Positions 23,488 through 34,600 of a stretch of DNA of 64,000 bases are shown piece by piece. A program made the position numbers and the translations under genes. The stretch is from positions 7,936,001 to 8,000,000 of the forward strand of contig BSYQ01000002.1 of assembly GCA_030272585.1 (NCBI GenBank). Reading direction: 5' to 3'. The notes beneath the pieces were generated by a model. The model was not told the origin of the DNA. It saw nothing but the letters and a program-made list of their open reading frames with translations, and did no database searches. How positions within the stretch are numbered: position 1 is the first letter of the stretch; each line of letters begins with the position of its first letter. The DNA comes from Bryopsis sp. KO-2023. Lineage: Eukaryota > Chlorophyta > Ulvophyceae > Bryopsidales > Bryopsidaceae.

Positions 23488-24442
23488 CAAAAAAGCAACA
23501 CAGAATGATCCCCCACCAGCCTCGTCCACGCGCGACGGTGTTGCAGCGCGTATTTTAGTTTGCGCAATGAAAGTCCCTCCTCTGATCTTTGGCAATGCGC
23601 TCACGACATTTTCTTCCTCCTGCGAACACCCCAGCCGAGAATTTGGATCGTTTGTTTGTGAGAACTCCAGTGCCCCGCATTCCTCACTGACATTTAGTCT
23701 CAAGGGTGCAAGGGTGTCAGTCGTCCCCCACCTGACTCGTTGGTGGCTTTGGTCACCACGCATGAGCATCGCGAGGACAGCGATTCGGATTAATCTGGTT
23801 TGGACCGGGGACGTCTTCGAAAACGTCGGAGTGCCGCTCGACGCGCGCACCGCTCGAGTTTCTGGCGGTTGGGTGAATCATCCTTGGGGGGGGGGTACTT
23901 GAGTGCGACATCGCTGCATGTCATCGTTCGCCCGCTGGTCAAGGGGATCTGCTAGAGGATCCCTGGCCACCAGGTCCCGGGTTCGAACCTTCACTCTCGA
24001 ATTGTCATGCGCCAGAGAGGTCGTAGCCGCCGGTGCTGAAACCGCCGGCGTTTTTGTTTTTGTTTTCGATTTTACTTTTACTTTGTTTGGGGGGGGGGGG
24101 TTCATGCATGTTGGGAAAAACTGCTGGTGTTTTGTTGAATCCTAGATGTTCATGGTTCTGTTTCAAGTTGCACCAACCCACTTGGCTTCCCAACAAAAGC
24201 GAAAACCCCCACAGCCAACTTGGCTGTGCATTTAATGTTGCCTAGTAGGCAACATGGGAAAAAAAAAAAAAAGTTTGGTGTGGTGATAGTTGTGTTTTCT
24301 TTCCGATATCAAGATGCAGTCGACACGAATCTTTAATTTTTTTTCCCTTTTGTTTCTCAGGAGCCATTGCTCCAGCGAACCAAAAATTTTGGTTAGGACT
24401 GGAACAAGATTTGAAATTGGCTCAGATAATGGAGGTGACGAA
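23488..24442 (+). repeat. Pol III-box dispersed repeat, copy C, with 5' extension
   Basis: The shared body starts near 23733 and runs to about 24442, with A- and B-boxes intact and the hairpin followed directly by T-runs. The 245 bases before it (23488-23732, with TTTAGTTTGCGCAATGAAAG) recur in reverse before copy E at 59395-59615. The true repeat unit may therefore be longer than the part common to all copies. Confidence 0.6.
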
Positions 24443-24590
24443 TTCCCAGGAGCAAAGGCTTAGAACTGTGCTGCAGGATTTGAAGAGTGCGTCAGTCAAC
24501 CTGGCCTGTCAAATGAGCCAGGCCCAATCTGCCCAGCAAGCGCTGGAAAATCTGGCCGAAAATACGTATCGAATCCTCTCTCATCTGTAG
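24361..24590 (+). CDS. Possible terminal exon, helical protein
   Basis: It follows an acceptor TTTGTTTCTCAG and stays open for 76 codons to TAG. The product (AIAPANQKFWLGLEQDLKLA, then a Q/A/L-rich helix ending YRILSHL) looks like a coiled coil. The first 80 bases lie in the dispersed repeat; copy A has the same acceptor but a broken frame. A similar short helix (SLASQIVQRFGELKNWMAQK) ends at about 24903. The function is unknown. Confidence 0.3.
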
Positions 24591-25002
24591 TGGCAGAACC
24601 ATGCCGCCCAAAAAATTGTGAACTGTTGAATTGACGTTTTTACAGTAAAAAGTACGACCCTTGTTCCAACCAAAGTCCCTTCAAATAGCACAGCCTAGAG
24701 TTCTAATAGTAAAACTACCCAACTGAATTAGCCCTTTCTACAGAACGAAGTGAAGGCTGACCGAGGGCATTCTCGAGCCCTGTCTGTATCTCCTTGGAAA
24801 GACTTTGACTAAGAGAGTTCAATGAGCTCAATGTTGCCATCTCCCTTGCCAGTCAAATCGTCCAACGATTTGGTGAGTTGAAGAACTGGATGGCACAGAA
24901 GTGACTGGTCTTCTTCTCCCATCAGATCACCCCGTTTGCTGATTTACTTTTTGGATTATACCAATGCTTTTTTGGTGAGTGTTGTCTTTGTGTGTGGGGC
25001 AG

Positions 25003-25129
25003 ATTAGCATCGATGAGATGCCACCCTCTGTGCATTCCATGGTTAGCAGGGTGGGCATGTACACCGAGGACAACTACATTAGCACTGTGGAGAACATCAG
25101 CATGAAGCTTCTGGACACTCAGGGAACAG
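25003..25129 (+). CDS. Possible internal exon, unknown
   Basis: It is bounded by GGGGCAG and AACAG/GTACGG. It is open for 42 codons beginning ISIDEMPPSVHSMVSRVGMY. No family is recognised. It could belong with the exon at 24361-24590 or be part of a decayed gene; charged open frame continues near 25365-25590. Confidence 0.3.
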
Positions 25130-25928
25130 GTACGGCTGCCGGCAAAATGACTCCGGACACTGCACATACGTGTTTCTGGAACTTGTACAAACAACAATCA
25201 ACGCATACCAAGAAGCTCCCTACTGCTGCTTGTTGTGGAAAATATACAGGGTCACCCATCTGGTGGTAGATCTGTGGACACAGTGCGGATTTGGTGTGTT
25301 CAGGCAAGAGTGAGAAGGAAGCGTGAAGAGAGGAAAGCGTCAGGTGGTGGGGTAGAGTCTGCCAGAGGAAAAAGACGGAGCTGTTCCCAACAAGAAGGAA
25401 AAGAATGGAAAAGAGGATGGTGCCGAAGTTGATGAAGCTCACAGTGAGGAGGCCACTAATCTACTGATGAAGAAATCACCATCATCAAGTTTGCCAATGA
25501 TGGCGAGGATGATGGCAAGGACTCTGAATCGAGATGAAGAGAAGGACGATAGACCAACTGTGGAATATGAGTTGCAAGCCAGTGATCCATGAGGTATGTT
25601 GCAAAGTTCACCACTCCAACGTTGATTGTATGGTGAATCTTTCGGAGGTTTCACCACTCATGATAGTTAAATGAGTTGCACTTTTGCTCGTTCCGACGAT
25701 GGATAGGACAAGCATTTTGCCTCTTTTTGGAATCTTCTTTTCTGAAGGAAGGTCAAAGAGATTCTGACGTGGGTGGATGAGTCGCCACCATTCGTGGTCT
25801 CGATGGTGGAGGTCCCAGGGCACCAAATACGTTGTAGAAGCCACGTATTCAGGAGAAAAAGATCTTGACCAAGACAGCACCAGATTTTACATGGGTTGGG
25901 TGTACTCGATCTACTGGGATTGATTTGA

Positions 25929-25984
25929 ATGAATTAATGGTTTCATTGCATTGCATGAGGTGGGTTCGAACCCTACAATTCATC
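25929..25984 (+). other. Miniature tRNA-like fold without D-arm
   Basis: ATGAATT (25929-25935) and AATTCAT (25977-25983) pair over 7 bp. Between them a T-arm-like hairpin GTGGG-TTCGAAC-CCTAC has one G.U pair, and a 5-bp hairpin sits where an anticodon arm would be, with an 8-base loop. Only 24 bases separate the acceptor from the T-stem, so no D-arm fits. It is probably chance or a tRNA relic. Confidence 0.2.
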
Positions 25985-25999
25985 TATCAAATGAAATTG

Positions 26000-28260
26000 A
26001 TGGAATGCCAATTGAATCAACATCATCGGCACACCTGTTAAAATGTTGCCAACATGATCAGGGCATTGTCGTATCCCGCGTCAAGTTTTTGGTATTATGA
26101 CCTGGGATCCAGCCCTTTCCTGGTTATCTCAGATAATAGTTTAAACTAGTATCTGAAAATGAGAGTGAGAAAAAATTTTCATTTCAAAACAGAAAAAAAA
26201 TTGATTCAGAATGTGAGGTAAAACTTGTACCACCGGACATGAATCTGTCGGCCACAGCACACCATTTAAAATACCAGACGAATCTATTTTGTTTGTGAAG
26301 CTTCTCCACCCCCGGCCCCTTTTCTCTTTCCCTTGTCTTGGGATCACAGAAAACAGATTCCTGATTCCTGACCTCTGAAGCACCCAACTTGTTTGCCACT
26401 TTTCTCCCCATTTCTTTCCAGGGCCAGTCAAAGGTTTCTCAGTGAGAAGTTCTTACCTCAACCCCTTTTGTTTCCTTTAAGCTCTCTTTTTATCAGTCAG
26501 CCCCAGTCAGGAGAGATAGATGGATTTTTCCCCGGAGGTGACGAGCTGTCGAAACCACTGTCAGGGCCCACCTCTTGTCGAATAAAACTTCACACCTTTC
26601 AAGACAAAAACAGTCATTCATTTTCTACTCTGTGTACTGCTTTTTCCCCCACTGTTTCAAAAATCAAAATGAAACATAACGATCCTTGTTTTTCAAATTT
26701 TCTACAGTTGGCTGCTGGTTTTCCTAGTCAAACGTTTTTCACTTTTCAAAATAACCTCTCAGAAAAATGGCAGAAAAAAATGTGGTAGTTATGTCTCCAG
26801 TTGCTCTTTCATATAGTGGTTTTGAAGAGCCACTCTTCTTCCCAATTCCATGGTGTTTTTTTAGTCTTACTGGTGGCCACGGCTGGAAGACATCAGAGAA
26901 ACTATGTCAGGGAATCGTCTTTCCTGAGAGAATTAAAAGAAAAAATATATAACAGGATTCAACGCCATGTCGCTTAATTGAATTTCTAGAGCAGTGGCGG
27001 CAAACTTTTCTTTCTCAAACTGGCCTAGTATGAGACAGGCAGAGTAGACTCTTTGGCCCTTGGACTGAGGGGTTTGTCAAAGAAAAAAGAAGGGAGTAGA
27101 TCGTTGCCACGAGGGATATTTCACTTCCCATGTGGAGTGGAATACACAAACACCTCCACTCCTCGAAAAGATCGTGGACAGCCAGAGCAGCAACTTTTCG
27201 TGCCAAAATAAGCCAAGGGGTACGACGAAATCCAGACTTGGGTGTCCAAAGGTTAAAAACGCAGTCATGGAGACTTTTTTCCACGCCGCTCACAGGGCCT
27301 ACCTTTAGAGGGAGAAGTAATGTTAGTGTTTCCTGCGAGGGGATCAAAGAATGCTGGAAACGAAGTGGTGTAGACGAAGTTCTTATCAAGGGCTGGGAAG
27401 AGCTGGGAGGTTCTGTCAGAAAAACACGATTTGCTGAGCGGAAGCTTTGCTTTTATTGAATCCCCTCGTTCCTTCTCGCCATCCTTCGCGATTTCTGAGA
27501 ACCGTTTCTCGACATCTTTCACACCTCTGACGTGCTTTTTCGGAGGGTATGTGGTCTTGGTTGCACTTTCGAGCGTTTTTCGTGTGTGCTGCAGTCGTCC
27601 CAGTGGAAATTCTGCAGAATAAATCCCTCTCAACGAAGCGATTTTCTGACTGAAGTCTCTGAATGAGCTGAAGTCCTCTGGTAAAACTGAGACCCGTGGC
27701 CCTGGCTCGTGTGGTGTCGACTGTCTGTCCCCAGGTGAGTGTTTCGGTTTCCCTGCACTCTTTTCTTTTTTTGAACACCTATATTTTATGTCTCCCGTTC
27801 TTTCTGACGACTTTTGAAAGAATTGTTGTCTGGTGGGGGTTTCCCACCAGACCCCCTTGCTGCAGAATATATTGTTCTCCAAGAAATGGAGTCAAAATAA
27901 CCAAGGGCTATTTCCAGTATGGCTCAGCTCAGATGGAGCTCGTAAAAAAAACAAACTAGTACATAACTCGAGAATCTTCTTGAGAGATAGAAGCATCAAG
28001 AGATTTTTTCCACGGAGTTTTCTTATTAAGACAAACCCCAGCTCAAGCTGAACCACATTGGCTCTGGACTTTTTGGGGGATGATCTGGATTTTGTTTTCA
28101 TTTATAAAGTGAGGATTACCAATCAGTCGAAACAGGGTTCGTTTCTGGGTGGAAAAATTCAAAAAATGTTATATATATAGCCTGGAGCTCCTGAAGGAAG
28201 TATAGGGGGTATTGGTAATTGGGAGGTTCAGGGAGCTTGAGGGATGGGTGGGTGAAAAAA
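26000..28260. other. No supported gene
   Basis: AT-rich DNA with several overlapping open frames, the longest at 27265-27882 on the minus strand (205 codons). That frame has no splice evidence, and part of it lies in a repeat fragment also seen near 6775-6845. I cannot support it as a gene. Confidence 0.35.
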
Positions 28261-28269
28261 AACAGGAAA

Positions 28270-28465
28270 GGATAGAGAGTGATAGTACCATCTGGTGCAA
28301 CTGGAGGAATGATTGCAAAAGATCTCTTTCGCCATGGATAGAGAGTGACAGTACCATCTGGTGCAACTGGAGGAATGATTGCAAAAGATCTCTTTCGCCA
28401 TGGATAGAGAGTGACAGTACCATCTGGTGCAACTGGAGGAATGATTGCAAAAGATCTCTTTTGCC
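28270..28465. repeat. 66-bp tandem repeat, three copies
   Basis: Three head-to-tail units begin GGATAGAGAGTGAYAGTACC and end CTCTTTYGCC. They are almost identical, with two substitutions seen. The period is a multiple of three, so the minus strand reads as a 22-residue repeat (KRSFAIIPPVAPDGTVTLYP), but no gene around it is supported. Confidence 0.85.
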
Positions 28466-28879
28466 TTCTTTCAACTCTCTTCCATATTTGCAGTAGTGAT
28501 GGAAAAGAGATTGGACTTCCTGTCGTCATGGAGTCGAGAGTAAACCATTTGTGCGCCAGGTCGGGGGGAATCAAATCCCCAGGACCCCTTGACGTAACCA
28601 ACTCCACACTCAATCTCAATTTATCACCAAAAAAGGTACAAGACCTCCTTGCGACGCATCAGTCGGGAGCTGGAGTTGGTATGTCTAATGGCGGCGCAAC
28701 GGTAACTTTTCGGAAAGTGAGAGGAGGGGGTGGTTGTGGATACAACCTGGCACTGTGATCAAAGAAGTTTCATCAAAAAAAGAGGATCCATAACAAGGAA
28801 ACGTGGATGTTTCGGAAAGAAAGACGCAAACTCTCCCCGTCACGTGTGTAACGGAAGACTCCCCGAAAAAACAACCTGT

Positions 28880-29763
28880 CTCTCACAGTTCGATAACGCA
28901 GATTGCATATCTGCACCTAACAGGGATAAAAGCCCCACAGTACTCAAAAAAAAAAAAAAAAAAATAACACTGCTCAAAATTGTCGGCCCGCCGGCTGAGC
29001 GCTTATAGAAACTATCGATTGACGCTTGGCGCAAAGGTCGAGCCCCTCGGTTTTTTGAAGTTATCTACCTGCATCCGCAATCGAGAAAGACAGTCAGCGA
29101 TTCCTCAAATCGATCCAAGCCATACAGTGGGTACAACACAACACTGGACCTGAAGCTCAGCGATCAGAAACCGTGAAGCTGCAGCGGCAGCCCTCGACAA
29201 GCAGGCGGTTCAATTACGACCACCACTGAGTAAACTCACGTTTTCCTGTCGCTCATCTCACTGCCATGGTTCCTCCTTCTCGGAGTTGAACTTGTGCACC
29301 TTACCGCACCACCAACCCCACTTGCCCTGGTGCTTCCAGTCCCGGATCTTGTTGATGTCCGCCAACCAGCAATAGCGCCTCATGGGGTCGTACGACCAGC
29401 GGTTGCACACTGCAGAACGCAACCGTCAGCGTGCGTAGAAAAGATAGTGCCTCAGGAACACGAGAAGAAACACTGAGATCGACTCACCCTCCCCACGGTC
29501 CAACTCGCTGCGTCTGCATTCCTCGCAGCAGGCGCCGTAGCTCCCGACACTCTTCACATCCCTGCAAAAGCGAACACGGCGGAGGTTAATTGTTTAATGG
29601 CTTCATGCGTGAGCGAACAGGGAACAGAACAACGATAAGTGTATGCCACCTCCACAGATCAGGGGCATTTTTCAACGTACGGGTTCTTGTCGTCATGGTC
29701 CCAGTAGCAGTCCGTCTGGTTTTCGCACTCGGTGTATGAGTATGCGACGCAGAAGAGGGTCGC
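28880..29763 (-). repeat. PAN-gene segmental duplication, copy 2 (left part)
   Basis: Reverse-oriented match to 9080-8190. The remainder of this copy is at 48055-48345, displaced by the 18.3-kb retrotransposon nest. Exons are better conserved than the 3' flank. Confidence 0.75.
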
Positions 29764-29985
29764 TGTAACGAATGGACAGAACGGAAAGGAATAACCCGAA
29801 GGATAATACTGCTTACAAGATGTTCTCAACAACATATATACCCTAACCCACTCGTGCTGTGGGTTTGACAACTAGCATCCAGCAGCTAGCTAGCTAGTGA
29901 TGCTAGCTGTCACTCAGAACATCTAAGTTTGACAAGATATGATTTGACATGATGTAGCCTTTCTGATTCGCTACAACCTGTTACA
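29764..29985 (-). repeat. 3' LTR of the outer element
   Basis: 222 bp, apparently identical to 47833-48054. It contains an inverted pair CTAGCATC/GATGCTAG around an AGCTAGCTAGCT core. On the minus strand GGGTATATATG is a likely TATA box. Confidence 0.95.
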
Positions 29986-30000
29986 TTCCTCCCCCTCTAG
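29986..30000 (-). promoter_or_regulatory. Polypurine tract of the outer element
   Basis: On the minus strand CTAGAGGGGGAGGAA directly abuts the 3' LTR, the position where plus-strand DNA synthesis is primed in LTR elements. Confidence 0.8.
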
Positions 30001-30138
30001 TTTGTAGTAAGTCCCAACACTGCAACAAGGGAAATCTAAAATTCTCAGAAGAATTCCCAGACTAACAACCAAAACAACACAAAACAAAATAAAATAAACC
30101 GTTATTGTCTTTATTTGTCGTGAATATTTCATGCTCCT

Positions 30139-31326
30139 CTATGACTCCCCTGGAGCGGCCCCTTGAGCTGCTCCCTTTCTCACTCGCTTAGAAGGCTTAC
30201 GCGCGACCTGATGGTGGACTAACTGGTGCTGACTGAAGTTCATATTTCGAGCTCCCTTGAAAGCGTACCCGTGTGCTTGCTCCACGACTAAGGTAGCATC
30301 TCTTACACGAGATGAGGTAACTGTCTTGGTCCACCTAACCTTGACCATTGCTGCTACATCTGCAGCATGACAGAGGTTACAATGTGTGAAGTTACCGACT
30401 CCCGGGTACCCCTTCTCCTTGTTCACTGATGTAGTAAAGCCCCAGTTGTTTTCATCGTCGCCTGCAGGATCCCTTTGCAACCCGTCAGCTACCCAAGCTT
30501 TTCTCCAGCATTGCTCTTTGGTGCAAAGACGATGAGCTCTACAACTGAATTGTCGCACAGGAGCATCAACGTCGCGGAAGCACAAGCTACAAGTACTATG
30601 CACCTCCTCCAGCGGCCCAGAAACCAGACTAGCCACCACCACTTGCTGCTCTTCTGATGCTTCGTCATTCTCTTCACTTTCGTACTCCTCCTCCTCGCTA
30701 TTCTCACAAGTATCTGGAGGTTCTGACTGGGTGGAATGGGTGTGAGATATGTCCTCCGAGGGCTCGAGTCCCCCACCCACACCACTTTCAGGCTCTTCAA
30801 TCTTGGGGGCCATTTTCACCCAACGTCGGAATCGGTCCAGCTCCTTGCTTACCGTCTTGTCGTGCTCCTTTGTTCGCTGCAACTCTTGCTGCAATTCACG
30901 AATTTTAGCATCATACTCCTTTCTCGTTTTCGTTTTTTCTTGTTGCCGCGCTTCAGCCAGTTCTTGTGCTATTCCCTTCGCCGTCGCCTCCAAAACCGCT
31001 ACCCTCTTCTCTGCCCTTTCCGCCCTTGCATATTCATTACGTCTATTGAGCTCTGCATAAAAAGCTGACTGCAGTGCAGACAACACATCAGGGGGTTGTC
31101 TTTGACCAGGCTCGGCAACCCTGGGAAATGCTGGTGGCGGAACTCCCATAGGCGTGAGAAGCATCGGTGTCTGTGTCGGAGGAACGGCCGGTGCTGACAC
31201 TACAGGGGTCGTCGAGATAGTGGCTGTGAGAGGTGCTGCAGTCGTTGCTACCACTGGGGCTGACACCGACACGCGCATTCCCGATGCCGAACGCCGGGTA
31301 GTAGGAGGCCTCGGAGGTTTGTCCAT
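30139..31326 (-). CDS. Env-position third ORF of the outer element, zinc-cluster protein
   Basis: 395 residues from the ATG at 31326. In order: a basic, proline/threonine/valine-rich N-terminus, a coiled coil (about residues 100-185, AYAEL to DRFRR), and an acidic stretch rich in E and S. Then comes a cysteine/histidine cluster CSLC-x11-CRAHRLC-x3-QCW, 40-odd residues, HCNLC, and a basic tail. There is no signal peptide or transmembrane segment, so it is not an envelope protein of the usual kind. The inner element's third ORF has the same order of parts and the same ligand spacing C-x2-C / C-x2-H-x2-C / H-C-x2-C. It follows pol by about 370 bases that hold 90-bp repeats. A nucleic-acid- or chromatin-binding accessory role is a guess. 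Confidence 0.8.
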   Translation of the reverse strand: MDKPPRPPTTRRSASGMRVSVSAPVVATTAAPLTATISTTPVVSAPAVPPTQTPMLLTPMGVPPPAFPRVAEPGQRQPPDVLSALQSAFYAELNRRNEYARAERAEKRVAVLEATAKGIAQELAEARQQEKTKTRKEYDAKIRELQQELQRTKEHDKTVSKELDRFRRWVKMAPKIEEPESGVGGGLEPSEDISHTHSTQSEPPDTCENSEEEEYESEENDEASEEQQVVVASLVSGPLEEVHSTCSLCFRDVDAPVRQFSCRAHRLCTKEQCWRKAWVADGLQRDPAGDDENNWGFTTSVNKEKGYPGVGNFTHCNLCHAADVAAMVKVRWTKTVTSSRVRDATLVVEQAHGYAFKGARNMNFSQHQLVHHQVARKPSKRVRKGAAQGAAPGES

Positions 31327-31435
31327 CGTAGAGCGATTCCGTAACCACGCTTTTCCCCTCCAACTACCTCGTTGCTGATCCCTTCTGCTAAGCTGTTTCC
31401 CCGCCAAACTTACTTTAGTTTGGATTATCCGAGAT

Positions 31436-31683
31436 GTCTTGTCACACCGTCACATCGCTTGTAGCACCTCTAGCTTCGCTGCTACCAAAGGCGTCTAAGG
31501 GCTTGCTACGCTGGGGCTTTCAGAGGTCTTGTCACAGCGTCACATCGCTTGTAGCACCTCTATCTTTGCTGCTACCAAAGGCATCTAAGGGCTTGCTACG
31601 CTGGGGCTTTCAGAGGTCTTGTCACAGCGTCACATCGCTTGTAGCACCTCTATCTTTGCTGCTACCGCTACCAAAGGCATCTA
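31436..31683. repeat. 90-bp tandem repeats between pol and the third ORF
   Basis: Units start at 31436, 31526 and 31616, each GTCTTGTCAC...CTTTCAGAG, with the third partial and carrying a 6-base GCTACC duplication. They fill most of the gap between the pol stop (31697) and the third ORF start (31326), where a promoter or translation signal for that ORF would lie. Confidence 0.9.
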
Positions 31684-31696
31684 ACCTTGCCAACCA

Positions 31697-34600
31697 CTAG
31701 CGCCTCCGGTGACGTCTCTTTTTGGTACACCCCTTTTCGAACTCCGCCACCTTTTCTTCCGCATTTTCCAAGTTCGCTTCCGGTTCCCATGAATCCTCCG
31801 AAACATCATATCCTTTCCATCTTACCAAGTACTGGGTTTGTCCCCTGGATATTCTCTTGTCTAAAATTTGTTCCACCTCATACTCTTCCTCTCCATCCAC
31901 CAACTCTGGTCCGGGTTGCAGCAGTTGCTTTCTCCCAGGGAATTCATGTGGTTCCTCCTCTTGTGCTGATTTTAGTTTAGAGATATGGAACGCATTGTGC
32001 AACTTCCCAAATGCTTCAGGTAGGTCCAGCCTCACAGTGACGTCCGAAATGCACTCAGAGATGGTGAAAGGCCCACAATACTTTGCTGTCAGCTTGCGAC
32101 TCAACGTTGGTGACAGCTTCAAATCGTGCGTAGAAAGAAAGACTCTATCGCCGGGACAGTAGTGGCCTCCCCGCCGAAGACGGTTAGCGGTCCTCCGCTG
32201 ACGCTCCTGAGCTCGGAAGAGGCAAGCCCGGGCCGCGACGAGGGCGGTAGTCCACGTAGCCCACCAGTCATCGGCAGCAGGCGAGAGAGTAGGAGCAGCA
32301 CGATCAATTGGGAGGCTAGGCTGATAGCCATAGACGAGGTAGAAAGGAGAAAATCCGGTAGACTCGTGAATGCTCGAATTATAGGCAAACTCCGCAGCAG
32401 AAAGGTGTAAATCCCAATCGCATCCAGTAGGCTGCACATAACTCCTTAGCACAGTTTGAACTGTCCGATTAGAACGTTCGGTTTGGCCATCAGTTTCTGG
32501 GTGGTAGGCACTCGACATAGCCAAGGTAGTGCCACAAAGTTGCCATAAGGCTCTCCAAAACGCTCCCGTGAACCGTGCATCTCTGTCAGAAGTGATGCTA
32601 CAAGGTATGCCATGGAGCCGCACTATGTGGTCAAAGAAAAGTCGTGCCACCTCGGCTGCTGTGACAGTTTGCTGTGTGGGGATCAGATGTAGCATTTTGC
32701 TAAAGCGATCTACCACCACCAGGAGATAATTATGGCCTGCAGCAGTGGTGGGTAATGGACCCACGAAGTCTAACGCCACGTCTTGCCAACGTTCATCTGG
32801 AACAGGAAGAGGTTGCAACAAACCCATCGGTTTTTGAGTAGAGGGTTTATTGCGTTGACAAGCCAAACAAGTAGCCACATACCGCTGCACACTTGCCGAT
32901 ACTTTGGGCCAGAAGTAGTGTTGCTGCACCCGAAAAAGGGTACGGCGACGCCCAAAATGTCCAGCTAAGGCAGAGTCATGACACTCCCGTAAAACGGTTG
33001 CTTGCATACTCCTGGGTATCCACCATTTCCAGGTTCCAGCGACGTGCCGCCACAACCGGACTCCATCCCACCGCACATGCGGTGGCTTGTGTGCTGCAAC
33101 AATTAAAGTGTTGCAAAGCGGGTCCTCCATATATGCGTTCTTCACCTTTTCCTGGAAGACGGTAGCACCTGCTACTGTGGCAAAGAGCTCCTCCTTTCGG
33201 ACCTTTTGGTGTGTGGCACGGCTTAGCGCGTCGGCTACTACATTCTCCTTTCCTGGACGATACTTAATTTCGTATTTAAACTCCTGCAACACCTCCATCC
33301 AGCGAGCTTGGCGCTTGGAAAGATTTGGTTGTGTCTGTAGATAACGCAATGGCGCGTGATCAGTATAGATCACAAACTCCTGAGCATCGAGGTAATGTCG
33401 CCAAGTCCTCAAAGCATGGATTATAGCAAGAAGCTCCTTTTCATGGGTAGCATAGTTTAATTCCGCGGGATTAAGTTTCCGGCTTTCATAGGCCACAGGT
33501 TGTTGTCCATGTCCTTGATCTTGGGTAAGCACCGCTCCTACTGCATGGTCGGAGGCATCGGTGGTCACCTCAAATTTGAGCGCTGGATTAGGAATCAACA
33601 AGACTGGTGCGTTGGCGAGGGCCTCCTTCAAACTCGCCATTGCAGTAGTCGCAGCCTCATCCCACTTCCACTCTGTGCTTTGTTTGAGTAAATGGGTCAA
33701 GGGCTGAGCTATGGCAGAAAAGCCTTTGATAAAACGGCGGTAGTAATTAGCTAGGCCCAAAAACGATCGGAGCTCCTTTAATGTTTGAGGTTCAGGCCAC
33801 TCCCGAATCACCTGGATCTTTTCCTGTAATACTCCAACTCCCAAAGCACTGATCTCATGTCCGAGGAACTCCACCTTGGTATTGCCAATCTCACACTTCT
33901 TGTTAGAAACATAGAGTTTCTGCTCCCGTAGCACCTGGAAGATTTTCCGTAGATGCCCTTTGTGTTCCCGCCAACTCCGACTGTAAACTAGTATGTCATC
34001 CAAATAGACAACACAGAAAACGTCCAAATACTCGTGCAACACATGGTGCATAGTATTCATGAACGTGGCAGGAGCGTTTGTGAGCCCAAAGGGTAGCACC
34101 ACGTACTCGTAGAGTCCATAGCGCGTGCGGAATGCCGTTTTCTCACAATCTTCAGGCTCGAGACGTACTTGGTGGTAACCAGAACAAAGGTCAATCTTAC
34201 TGAAGACCTTACACCCTTGTACCTGGTCCATGAGGTCCTCTATCCTTGGGATGGGGTAGCGATTTTTAATAGTGAGTTTGTTTAGGGCTCTATAATCGAC
34301 GCACATCCTTAGCTTGCCATTCTTCTTGGGAACAAAAATCACCGGTGCTCCCCATGGCGACTTGCTGGGTTGAATGAAGCCTTGTTCAAGCAACTCAACG
34401 AGTTGCTTCTTCAGTTCTTTCTGCTCCGTGATGCTGAGTCGATACAACCCTTTCTTCTGCGGGACGGCCCCTTCCACTAACTCTATCTTATGACGTACGC
34501 CTCGGTCCGGGGGTAGCTCGCTTGGTAACTCATCCCGAAATAATTCGCCAAACTCACTCCTAATTTGCTGCTCCAATCGTTGTGATTCCTCTTTCTTTTC

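Noticed and set aside
27265-27882. 205-codon minus-strand frame as a protein gene
   Set aside because: No domain, no splice context and partial overlap with a dispersed repeat fragment.
30139-31326. Outer third ORF as a viral envelope gene
   Set aside because: No signal peptide, transmembrane segment or furin-like site. The composition is that of a soluble coiled-coil protein.
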